A stretch of 13,438 nucleotides of DNA. It comes from Solirubrobacteraceae bacterium. GTDB lineage: Bacteria; Actinomycetota; Thermoleophilia; Solirubrobacterales; Solirubrobacteraceae. Shown here in pieces: positions 6,072-11,702 of the stretch. The stretch lies in contig JADGPO010000093.1 of NCBI GenBank assembly GCA_017882405.1, positions 1 to 13,438 of the forward strand, written 5' to 3'. A model generated the notes under the pieces. The model made no database searches, was not told the DNA's origin, and saw nothing but the letters and a program-made list of their open reading frames with translations. A program made the position numbers and the translations under genes. Every line of letters begins with the position of its first letter. The stretch's first letter is position 1.

Positions 6072-6097
6072 GCGTCTCCCTCGCTTCGCTTAACCGG

Positions 6098-6124
6098 TTG
6101 CTACCCGGCGCGCCCGGGGCGCAA
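6098..6124. promoter_or_regulatory. 27-bp imperfect dyad, candidate operator of the PHA operon
   Basis: TTGC-nn-CCCGG-n5-CCGGG-nn-GCAA reads 6098-6101, 6104-6108, 6114-6118 and 6121-6124, so all 18 outer positions are two-fold symmetric. It lies just downstream of the predicted -10 (6128-6133), across the likely start site, where a bound repressor would block initiation. The XRE regulator of the operon is the obvious candidate ligand, but nothing in the sequence proves it. Confidence 0.45.
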
Positions 6125-6127
6125 TCG

Positions 6128-6156
6128 AGGCTACGCCCACGCGCCCGGCCGCGCAA
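6128..6156 (-). promoter_or_regulatory. Candidate promoter of the PHA operon
   Basis: On the minus strand TTGCGC (6156-6151), a 17-nt spacer and TAGCCT (6133-6128) match the TTGnnn/TAnnnT pattern of actinobacterial housekeeping promoters. Initiation near 6121 would give a leader of about 50 nt before the ATG at 6071. A weaker alternative, TTGCGC-15-TAGCAA, lies inside the dyad closer to the gene. Confidence 0.4.
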
Positions 6157-6160
6157 GCGC

Positions 6161-6188
6161 GTTTGTGGACCGCCGCCCAGCTGAGTAA
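6161..6188 (+). promoter_or_regulatory. Possible alternative-sigma (SigB/SigF-like) promoter of the rsbW-like gene
   Basis: GTTTGT (6161-6166) and GAGTAA (6183-6188), 16 nt apart, recall the GTTT/GGGTA pattern of general-stress sigma promoters, which often drive their own anti-sigma genes. The spacing is slightly long and the -10 has one key mismatch, so this is weak. Confidence 0.22.
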
Positions 6189-6203
6189 CCTTGGTCGGCA
6201 AGG
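6187..6203. repeat. Short dyad AACCTTG-3-GGCAAGG upstream of the rsbW-like gene
   Basis: AACCTTG (6187-6193), GTC and GGCAAGG (6197-6203) form a dyad (CCTTG-n5-CAAGG) immediately upstream of the start at 6218. Both 7-mers also occur in the same order and orientation at 867-890 by the phasin promoter, there with a 10-nt spacer. It overlaps the probable ribosome site AAGGGG (6200-6205). Confidence 0.35.
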
Positions 6204-6217
6204 GGTAATACAAAGAT

Positions 6218-6724
6218 ATGCAGAGCGGTACGCAGAGCCTGAGCGTGACCTACGAGGCAGAGCCCGGCACGGTCGCCGAGGCACGCGCGGCTGCGGCCGA
6301 GTTCGCCGCCGGCGTTGGCGCGAACGCGACCCAGATCGACGCGATCCGCCTGGCGGTGTCCGAAGCCGTCACCAACGCCGTGCTGCACGCCTACCGCGGT
6401 GGTCCCGGGCAGATCCAGGTGACCGCGGCACTGGCCGGGCCCGAGCTGTGGATCCTCGTCACCGACGAGGGCGGCGGGATGCAGCCGGAGGCCGATGGTC
6501 CCGGTCTCGGCCTGGGACTGGGGCTGATCTCGCAGGTATGCGACGAGATGTCGATCGCGCCGCGCTCCGCGGGTGGCATCGAGGTGCGCATCCTCTTCAA
6601 GTTGGAGATGGCGGCGCCGGGCCCTGAGCCGCAGGCCGCGCCGGTTGCGCCGGCCGCGGCCGCGTTGGGCGTCGGCCTGCCCGGGCGCGCGGCCATCGTT
6701 CCTGCAGCGCCACTGGCCGGCTGA
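6218..6724 (+). CDS. RsbW-type anti-sigma factor / serine kinase (GHKL ATPase)
   Basis: 168 residues. The first ~130 form a histidine-kinase-like ATPase domain of the RsbW/SpoIIAB type. The N box is SEAVTNAVLHAY (48-59, with Glu49 and Asn53), the G1 box DEGGGM (83-88) and the glycine-rich ATP lid GLGLGLGL (97-104). Such proteins bind a general-stress sigma factor or phosphorylate an anti-anti-sigma partner; some actinobacterial members are stand-alone switches. Residues 132-168 are an Ala/Pro-rich low-complexity tail that RsbW lacks. No STAS-domain antagonist or sigma gene is adjacent, so its partner is elsewhere. The start is ATG at 6218 with AAGGGG about 12 nt upstream. It is divergent from the PHA operon across 146 bp and convergent with the oxidoreductase gene. 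Alternative: a regulatory ATPase of a PP2C/GAF phosphatase pathway. Confidence 0.85.
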   Translation: MQSGTQSLSVTYEAEPGTVAEARAAAAEFAAGVGANATQIDAIRLAVSEAVTNAVLHAYRGGPGQIQVTAALAGPELWILVTDEGGGMQPEADGPGLGLGLGLISQVCDEMSIAPRSAGGIEVRILFKLEMAAPGPEPQAAPVAPAAAALGVGLPGRAAIVPAAPLAG

Positions 6725-6730
6725 CCGGCC
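6715..6730. terminator. GC hairpin at the rsbW-like stop codon, possible bidirectional terminator
   Basis: GGCCGG (6715-6720) and CCGGCC (6725-6730) enclose a CTGA loop that holds the TGA stop. There is no T-run on either side. Convergent genes meet here with only 37 bp between them, so a hairpin without a U-tract, as proposed for many actinobacterial terminators, is possible. Confidence 0.3.
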
Positions 6731-6761
6731 GAGGTCCGTTGAGGCGGCCGCGCCGCGCCGC

Positions 6762-7718
6762 TCATCGTGCCGCTTGTGCGTACAGGGCCTCGATCACGCG
6801 CGCCTGGCCGACCGCGTCGGCGCGCCCCAGCAGCGGCTGCGCCTGGCCGCGGATCGCCGCCGAGAGGTTCTCGGCCTCCAGTCGGTAGGAGTCGGCCGCG
6901 TCCAGTTCGATCCGCTTCACCGTGCCGTCGCGTCGCAGCTCGATGACCGGCTCGCGGCAGTGCCACGGATCGTCGAGGAACAGGCTCGCCTCGTCGCCCA
7001 CGACCTCCAGCTCGTCGCGGGCCGCCAGCTCGATCCCGGCGTCGAAGTGGGCCAGCACATCAGAGTCGAAGCGCATCGCGCCGGCGAAGGCCACGTCGAC
7101 GCCGTCGCCGCCGACGAGCTGCTGGCCGCTGACCGCCTGGGGCTCTCCGGCCAGCAGACGGGCGGCGCTGACGCAGTAACAGCCGACGTCCATCAGGGCT
7201 CCGCCTCCCAGCTGCGCACTGAGGCGGACGTTGGCCGCGTCATCGGCGCCGATCGCGAAGCTGAACGCCGCCCGGATCAGCCGCAGGCGCCCGATCGAGC
7301 CCGCCTGCACCAGCTGCATCACACGCTTGGTCTGCGGGTTGTGGCGCCACATGAACGCCTCCATGAGCAGCCGATCGGCGGACTGCGCCACGTCGAAGGC
7401 CGCTTCCACGTCGGCCACGCGGCGGCTGAGGGGCTTCTCGCAGAGAACGTGCTTGCCCGCCCGCAGCGCGCGCTCGGTCCATTCCACGTGCAGCGAGTTG
7501 GGCAGCGAGATGTAGACGGCCTCCACGTCGGGATCGTCGAGCAGCTGCTCGTAACTGCCGTAGGCGCGCTCGATCCCGTTCTCGCGGGCGTACTGCGTCG
7601 CGCGCTCGGCGTCGCGGCTGGCTACCGCCAGGATGTCGCACTCGTCCGACTGGGCCACGCCCGCCAGCAACTTCGCGTTGATGCGCGCTGTCGAGAGCAC
7701 GCCCCACTGCACCGTCAT
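6762..7718 (-). CDS. Gfo/Idh/MocA-family NAD(P)-dependent oxidoreductase
   Basis: 318 residues. The N-terminal Rossmann domain starts GVLSTARI (6-13) and has SLPNSLHVEW (71-80) and the family EKP motif at 94-96, whose Lys95 is the usual catalytic base. The C-terminal half is the alpha/beta substrate domain, with GGGALMDVGCYCV (171-183). MDVGCY, rather than the DxGxHxxD form, places it near D-xylose/glucose dehydrogenases and dimeric dihydrodiol dehydrogenase. It probably oxidises a sugar or sugar-like polyol in the cytoplasm; substrate unknown. No signal peptide. The start is the ATG at 7718, 11 nt after the tatA stop; reading frames further upstream merely run through tatA. The stop faces the rsbW-like gene. 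It fits a sugar-metabolism neighbourhood with galK and the ABC importer. Confidence 0.88.
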   Translation of the reverse strand: MTVQWGVLSTARINAKLLAGVAQSDECDILAVASRDAERATQYARENGIERAYGSYEQLLDDPDVEAVYISLPNSLHVEWTERALRAGKHVLCEKPLSRRVADVEAAFDVAQSADRLLMEAFMWRHNPQTKRVMQLVQAGSIGRLRLIRAAFSFAIGADDAANVRLSAQLGGGALMDVGCYCVSAARLLAGEPQAVSGQQLVGGDGVDVAFAGAMRFDSDVLAHFDAGIELAARDELEVVGDEASLFLDDPWHCREPVIELRRDGTVKRIELDAADSYRLEAENLSAAIRGQAQPLLGRADAVGQARVIEALYAQAAR

Positions 7719-7729
7719 GTCGCGGCCCG

Positions 7730-7939
7730 CTATACGGTGCGGTCGCCGGACTCGCGAGCCGACGCTTCGGTGGCGACGCGGTCGCCCTGCGAGTCGCCCG
7801 TGATCGCGCTCCTGAAGTCGTGGATGCCGCGTCCGATCGAGCGGGTCGCCTCGGGCAGCCGCTTGGGCCCGAGCACGAGCAGCGCGGCGACCAGTATCAA
7901 CAGCAGGTGCGTGGGCTGGAGAATGTCGTTCAAGATCAC
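7730..7939 (-). CDS. tatA: Twin-arginine translocase subunit TatA
   Basis: 69 residues. A short N-terminal segment is followed by a single membrane helix (HLLLILVAALLVLG, 11-24), the hinge GPKRLPE (24-30) and an amphipathic helix ATRSIGRGIHDFRSAI (31-46). A polar, charged tail follows. This is the TatA/TatE/TatB layout; the short tail favours TatA. The usual Phe-Gly of the hinge is Leu-Gly. TatA oligomers form the passage for folded proteins carrying RR signals, such as the lipoprotein at 10507-11619. The start is GTG at 7939 with no Shine-Dalgarno on this strand; a TACTCT box 7 nt upstream suggests leaderless transcription. It is divergent from galK with only 17 bp between starts, and it is followed after 11 nt by the oxidoreductase gene. 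No tatC is present here. Confidence 0.9.
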   Translation of the reverse strand: MILNDILQPTHLLLILVAALLVLGPKRLPEATRSIGRGIHDFRSAITGDSQGDRVATEASARESGDRTV

Positions 7940-7942
7940 GAC

Positions 7943-7952
7943 GAGGAGAGTA
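7943..7952. promoter_or_regulatory. galK ribosome site overlapping the candidate tatA -10 box
   Basis: On the plus strand GAGGAGAG (7943-7950) is the ribosome site for the galK GTG at 7957 (6-nt spacing). On the minus strand TACTCT (7952-7947) fits a -10 box 7 nt before the tatA GTG at 7939. No clear -35 is seen for tatA. The ribosome site decides the galK start; the -10 call is tentative. Confidence 0.45.
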
Positions 7953-7956
7953 CAGC

Positions 7957-9015
7957 GTGCCTGACAGCGTCACCGCGTTCGCGCCCGGACGCGTGAACCT
8001 GATCGGCGAGCACACCGACTACAACGAGGGGCTGGCGCTCCCGTTCGCGATTCGCGAGGGCGTGACCGTGCAGGCGACGCGCTCCGCGGACCGTCGGATG
8101 ACGGTGGTGGCGCACGATCTGAACGCCCACGACACGTTCGACCTGCGCCGGGCGCAGCGCGTGGGCGGCTGGCGGGCGTTCGTGCGCGGCGCCGTCGGCG
8201 AGCTGTCGGCCTCGGGCGCTGAGCTGGTCGGCGCGCGCCTGGAGATCCGCGGCTCGGTGCCGTCCGGCTCGGGCCTGTCCTCGTCGGCGGCGCTCGAGGT
8301 GGCGCTGTGCCTGGCGCTGCTGGAGGTGAGTGACTCGCCGGTGCCCGACCGCCTGGAGCTGGCCCGGATCTGCTCACGGATCGAGAACGACTGGGTGGGC
8401 GCCCACACGGGGTTGCTCGACCAGATCGCGTCGTTGTACGGCGAGCCCGAGCGAGCGCTGGAGATCGACTTCCGCTCATTGGAGGTCACGCCGGTGGCGC
8501 TGGAGCTGTCCGGATACACGCTGGTCACGTTGGACTCCGGGGAGCGCCACGCCAATGCCGGGCGCGCCACCGAAGGCGACGAGGCCCAGCCGCCGGGCTA
8601 CAACCGGCGCCGCGAGGAATGTCAGCGTGCCTGCGAGCTGCTGTCGATCTCCAGCCTGCGCGAGGCGACGCCGGGGATGGCCGAGCAGCTTCCCCAGCCG
8701 ATCGCCGATCGCGTCCGGCATGTCATCTCCGAGAACCAGCGCGTACGCGACACCGTCGAGGCGCTGCACGACGGCGACCTCGTGCGCGTGGGCGAGCTGC
8801 TGAACGCCTCCCATGCCAGCCTGCGCGACTGCTTTGCGATCTCCACCCCGGCCGTCGAGGCGACCGTGCAGCGCCTGCGTGACGCGGGGGCGATCGGGGC
8901 TCGGATCGTCGGCGGGGGCTTCGGCGGGCACGTACTCGGCCTGTTCGAGCCCGGGGCGCGCCCACCCGAGGGCTCGCTCGCCGTGGAGCCGGGCCCCGGG
9001 GCCCATCTACTCTAA
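7957..9015 (+). CDS. galK: Galactokinase (GHMP kinase)
   Basis: 352 residues. It phosphorylates alpha-D-galactose to galactose 1-phosphate in the cytoplasm (Leloir pathway). The three GHMP motifs are present. Motif 1 is the galactokinase signature GRVNLIGEHTDYNEG (11-25, with Arg12, Glu18, His19 and Asp21). Motif 2 is the phosphate loop GSVPSGSGLSSSAALE (99-114), and motif 3 is VGGGFGGHVLGL (318-329). The catalytic base is Asp155 in GLLDQIASL. It is shorter than the E. coli enzyme (382). Between His198 and the conserved YN-RR-EEC (215-222) there is an extra loop of about nine residues, GRATEGDEAQPPG region, rich in Gly, Glu and Asp. The GTG start follows GAGGAGAG. No galT or galE is in the window. 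The lacI gene follows after 134 bp, so galK may share its sugar signal. Other GHMP sugar kinases are less likely given motif 1. Confidence 0.93.
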   Translation: MPDSVTAFAPGRVNLIGEHTDYNEGLALPFAIREGVTVQATRSADRRMTVVAHDLNAHDTFDLRRAQRVGGWRAFVRGAVGELSASGAELVGARLEIRGSVPSGSGLSSSAALEVALCLALLEVSDSPVPDRLELARICSRIENDWVGAHTGLLDQIASLYGEPERALEIDFRSLEVTPVALELSGYTLVTLDSGERHANAGRATEGDEAQPPGYNRRREECQRACELLSISSLREATPGMAEQLPQPIADRVRHVISENQRVRDTVEALHDGDLVRVGELLNASHASLRDCFAISTPAVEATVQRLRDAGAIGARIVGGGFGGHVLGLFEPGARPPEGSLAVEPGPGAHLL

Positions 9016-9085
9016 GACAGGCTCCCGGGCAGGCTCTCAGCGAAGGGCCGTCCAGCTCCCGGTTCGACCTCGCCAGCGGCGTCGG

Positions 9086-9105
9086 GTTAGCGCTAACATG
9101 CCGCC
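9086..9105. promoter_or_regulatory. LacI-type operator O1 with the overlapping -10 of lacI
   Basis: GTTAGCGCTAAC (9086-9097) is a perfect 12-bp palindrome with the central CG usual for LacI-family sites. TAACAT (9094-9099) overlaps its right half and fits a -10 box; the -35 is poor (TCGCCA, 9070-9075). The following ATGCCGCC (9098-9105) is repeated exactly at the second operator. It lies 53 bp before the lacI start, so autoregulation is expected. Confidence 0.8.
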
Positions 9106-9149
9106 GTCGGTCTCCGCAGGACCTGCGGAGCGGAGGAGAGGAGCAGTGG

Positions 9150-10244
9150 ATGGACGCCGACGACGACGCTGAGCCGCCCGTGCGGTCTCACCGCCCAGCG
9201 GTGATGGCAGACGTGGGACGGGTGGCCGGCGTCTCGCACCAGACGGTGTCGCGCGTGATCAACGGCAGCCGGCATGTCAGTCCGGCCACCCGCGAGCGGG
9301 TTCTGGAGGCGATGCGCGAGCTCGGTTACCGCCCCAACTCGATCGCCCGGGCGCTGGTCACCGGGCGCACGCGCACGCTGGGCGTGGTCAGCTTCGACAC
9401 GACCCTCTACGGGCCCGCTTCGACCCTGTTCGGGATCGAGCGCGCCGCGCATCAGGCGGGCTACTTCATCATCATCGCCAGCCTGCGCGCGCTTGACCGC
9501 GCCTCGGTGGTGGAGGCGGTCGACCGCCTGCGTGTCCAGGGGGTGGAGGGGATCCTGGTGATCGTCTGCGAGGAGGCGGCCGCCGAGGCGCTGCTGCAGG
9601 TCGAGATCGATGTGCCGCTGGTCGCCGTGGAGGCGGGCCCCGAGCGCGGGATCCCTGTGGTGGCGGTTGATCAGCGGCTGGGCGCGACGATGGCCACTCG
9701 CCATCTGCTAGATCTCGGACACGACACCGTCCACCACGTCACCGGTCCTCCGGCGTCGCTGGAGGCCCAGCAGCGCACCGCCGGCTGGCGTGCCACGCTG
9801 GAGGCCTCCGGGGCGACGGTGCCGGCGCCGCTGGTCGGCGACTGGAGCGCCCGGACCGGCTATCACGCCGGCTGCCGGCTGGCTCGCGAGTCAGACGTCA
9901 GCGCCGTGTTCGTGTCCAACGACCAGATGGCCCTGGGTCTGCTGCGCGCGATGCACGAGGCCGGCCGCCGGATCCCCGATCAGGTCAGCGTCGTCGGCTT
10001 CGACGACATCCCCGAGGCGCCCTACTTCACGCCGCCGCTGACGACCGTGCGCCAGGACTTCGGCGAGGTCGGCAGCCGCAGCCTGCGCGTGCTCGTCGAC
10101 ACGATCGGGAGCCTCGCCAACGGCGGCGCGATGCCGGTGGGCTCCCTGGTCGCCCCCGAGCTCGTGCTGCGCGCCAGCACGACGGGCGCGACCGGGTCCT
10201 CGCCCACCCCCAACCCCGGGGGCGAGCCGATTGGCATGAATTGA
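9150..10244 (+). CDS. LacI-family transcriptional repressor of the sugar-uptake genes
   Basis: 364 residues. After a short acidic leader, the LacI DNA-binding domain has VMADVGRVAGVSHQTVSRVI (18-37) and the hinge helix YRPNSIARALVTGRT (60-74). The sugar-binding, periplasmic-binding-like domain follows: LGVVSFD (77-83), VEGILVIV (132-139), GHDTVHHVTGP (190-200), SAVFVSNDQMALGLLRAM (251-268) and VSVVGFDDIPEAPYFTPPLTTV (279-300). The last 20 residues are a Gly/Pro/Ser tail. The ATG follows GGAGGAGAGGAG (9132-9143). Members of this family release DNA when they bind a sugar. Two matching operators, before this gene and before the importer operon, give clear targets. The TGA stop (10242-10244) lies inside the -35 of the importer promoter. 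The inducer is unknown; galK suggests galactose or a galactoside, but pentoses are possible. Confidence 0.95.
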   Translation: MDADDDAEPPVRSHRPAVMADVGRVAGVSHQTVSRVINGSRHVSPATRERVLEAMRELGYRPNSIARALVTGRTRTLGVVSFDTTLYGPASTLFGIERAAHQAGYFIIIASLRALDRASVVEAVDRLRVQGVEGILVIVCEEAAAEALLQVEIDVPLVAVEAGPERGIPVVAVDQRLGATMATRHLLDLGHDTVHHVTGPPASLEAQQRTAGWRATLEASGATVPAPLVGDWSARTGYHAGCRLARESDVSAVFVSNDQMALGLLRAMHEAGRRIPDQVSVVGFDDIPEAPYFTPPLTTVRQDFGEVGSRSLRVLVDTIGSLANGGAMPVGSLVAPELVLRASTTGATGSSPTPNPGGEPIGMN

Positions 10245-10277
10245 CACGCGTCGGATGTGATCGTTAACATGCCGCCG
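10241..10277 (+). promoter_or_regulatory. Importer-operon promoter with LacI-type operator O2
   Basis: TTGACA (10241-10246), an 18-nt spacer and TAACAT (10265-10270) form a strong promoter. GTGATCGTTAAC (10257-10268) overlaps the -10 and matches O1 at 9 of 12 positions with the central CG kept. The next nine bases, ATGCCGCCG (10269-10277), are identical to those after O1. Repressor binding would cover the -10, so sugar-induced derepression of the importer is predicted. Confidence 0.8.
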
Positions 10278-10506
10278 CGGACCGCCATGAGAGGAGAGAG
10301 CCCCGCCTCGTCGAAGCAGTACCGAGGTCGGGATGAGGTCACCACGAGCCACGTCGATCCGACAGCTGCAAATATGTCGCAACCGCTGCCCGCGATCGAG
10401 CATCGGCTGGTTCTTGCAAGAGTTTAGTCTCGGTTAATTTCACTGGACATCCAGCCTGGCGTCTGAGACGGTACGCCGGGCTAAGAGGTCCGAGGAGAGG
10501 AGAGAG
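10278..10506 (+). other. Long 5' leader of the importer operon
   Basis: About 230 nt separate the predicted start of transcription from the ATG at 10507. G+C is lower than in the neighbours, especially at 10411-10445. It holds a perfect 10-bp palindrome TCTTGCAAGA (10412-10421), GGCTGG (10405-10410) able to pair with CCAGCC (10451-10456), and a weak second promoter-like patch TTGCAA-15-TAATTT. It ends in the ribosome site GAGGAGAGGAGAG. I recognise no known riboswitch. A 52-codon open frame from 10269 is not supported by a ribosome site. Confidence 0.4.
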
Positions 10507-11619
10507 ATGTCCAAAGAGGATGTTGTCTACGACGCCGTCGAGCGGCTCGAGTGGGATGAGCGCAAGCTCGACGATACCCCGGTCAGTCGTCTGCGCCAGT
10601 TCACGCGGCGCACCGCGCTGACGGGTGGAGCGGCCGGAATCGCCGCGATGTTGATCGAGGGGTGCGGAGGCTCGAGCTCGAGCTCGAGCTCCACGGCATC
10701 GGCGGCCAGCAGCGGCAGCGCGGCCGCTAGCATTTTCGGCACGAGCAAGAGCTACAAGTTCACGTTGGTCAACCACGTGACGACGAATCCGTTCTTCGCT
10801 CCCACGCAGACCGGCGCGGCGGACGCCTGCAAGCTACTCGGCTGTAGCTACCAATGGACCGGCTCGCAGACGAGCAACGTCTCCGAGATGGTCAATGCAT
10901 TCAACACCGCGGTTACAGCAGGCGTCAACGGCATTGGAGTGCCTCTGGTCGACCAGAAGGCGTTCAACGCGCCAGTCTCGAAGGCCCTCAGCGCGGGGAT
11001 TCCGGTCGTGGCCTACAACGCCGACGTTCCGACGAATGCGCGGCTCGCGTACATCGGCCAGGATCTGTTCAAGTCCGGCCAGCTGCTGGGGGCGCGGATT
11101 GCCGAGCTAGTGCCCTCGGGCGATGTCGCGTTGTTCATCGCCACGCCTGGGTCGCTCAACATCCAACCGCGGATCAACGGTGTCCAGGACGTGCTCAAGA
11201 GCCACCCGGCGATCAAGACTCACGTGATTGCCACCGGCGCGGCCGTGACGCAGGAGCTCTCGGCGATCCAGTCGTACGCTCAGGGGCACCCCAACACGAA
11301 GGGCATGTTCGCGGTCGACGCCGGAAGCACGCAAAGCGTGGCGCAGACAATCCAGAAGCAGAACCTGAAGGGAAAGATAAAGGGCGGGGGATACGACTTT
11401 CTTGGCCCAACTGCTGAGCTGTTCGCTGCCGGCTACCTTCAAGTCTCCATCGACCAGCAGCCTTACCTCCAGGGCTTCCTGCCGATACTGCAGCTGTACA
11501 TGTACAACGCGTCTAACAAGCTGGTCGGTGTCGCCGACACCAACACCGGAATCAAGCTGGTGGACACGTCGACGATTCAGGCCTACGTGTCAAAGAGCGC
11601 GGCGAAGTACGAGCATTGA
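10507..11619 (+). CDS. Sugar ABC transporter substrate-binding lipoprotein (Tat-type signal)
   Basis: 370 residues. The mature part (about 80-370) is a type 1 periplasmic-binding fold of the ribose/galactose/xylose-binding group: FTLVNHVTTNPFFAPTQTGA (85-104), GVNGIGVPLVD near 137-147, GIPVVAYNAD and GYLQVSIDQQPYLQGFLPI. The N-terminus is unusual. Before the twin arginine (Arg34-Arg35, FTRRTAL) there is a charged stretch of about 33 residues, then GGAAGIAAMLIEGC with lipid-anchor Cys53, then a Ser/Ala linker (54-76). So it is probably exported folded by Tat and anchored to the outer face of the membrane. GAGGAGAGGAGAG before the ATG supports the long start. Two cysteines, 108 and 113, sit early in the fold. 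The stop is a tandem TGATGA. Codons are less GC-rich than in nearby genes: 11341-11400 is 31/60 G+C. It is the first gene of the importer operon; the ligand is not readable. Confidence 0.93.
   Translation: MSKEDVVYDAVERLEWDERKLDDTPVSRLRQFTRRTALTGGAAGIAAMLIEGCGGSSSSSSSTASAASSGSAAASIFGTSKSYKFTLVNHVTTNPFFAPTQTGAADACKLLGCSYQWTGSQTSNVSEMVNAFNTAVTAGVNGIGVPLVDQKAFNAPVSKALSAGIPVVAYNADVPTNARLAYIGQDLFKSGQLLGARIAELVPSGDVALFIATPGSLNIQPRINGVQDVLKSHPAIKTHVIATGAAVTQELSAIQSYAQGHPNTKGMFAVDAGSTQSVAQTIQKQNLKGKIKGGGYDFLGPTAELFAAGYLQVSIDQQPYLQGFLPILQLYMYNASNKLVGVADTNTGIKLVDTSTIQAYVSKSAAKYEH
10671..10691 (+). repeat. Hexanucleotide tandem repeat encoding a serine run
   Basis: (CTCGAG)3 followed by CTC lies just after the lipobox cysteine codon of the binding protein and encodes part of a seven-serine run (residues 56-62). 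Each unit adds two residues, so slippage would change linker length without a frameshift. The unit is itself a palindrome. Confidence 0.85.
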
Positions 11620-11702
11620 TGACACACGCGGCCGCCTCCGTACTGGCGCTCGCGAGAGGGAGTAGTGAGACGTTGTATGACTCGCAAAGGCGGTGCTAGC
11701 TG

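Noticed and set aside
6573..7964. Plus-strand open frame of 463 codons spanning the oxidoreductase and tatA
   Set aside because: It crosses two recognised genes in antisense, and no domain or ribosome site supports it.
10269..10430. Small 52-codon upstream frame beginning MPPRTAM in the importer leader
   Set aside because: Its first ATG overlaps the -10 box and would not be transcribed. The internal ATG has no ribosome site and the product shows no pattern.
11620..11702. Attenuator or terminator between receptor and permease genes
   Set aside because: I found no stable stem with a T-run in these 83 bases, only weak GC pairing, so nothing is annotated there.
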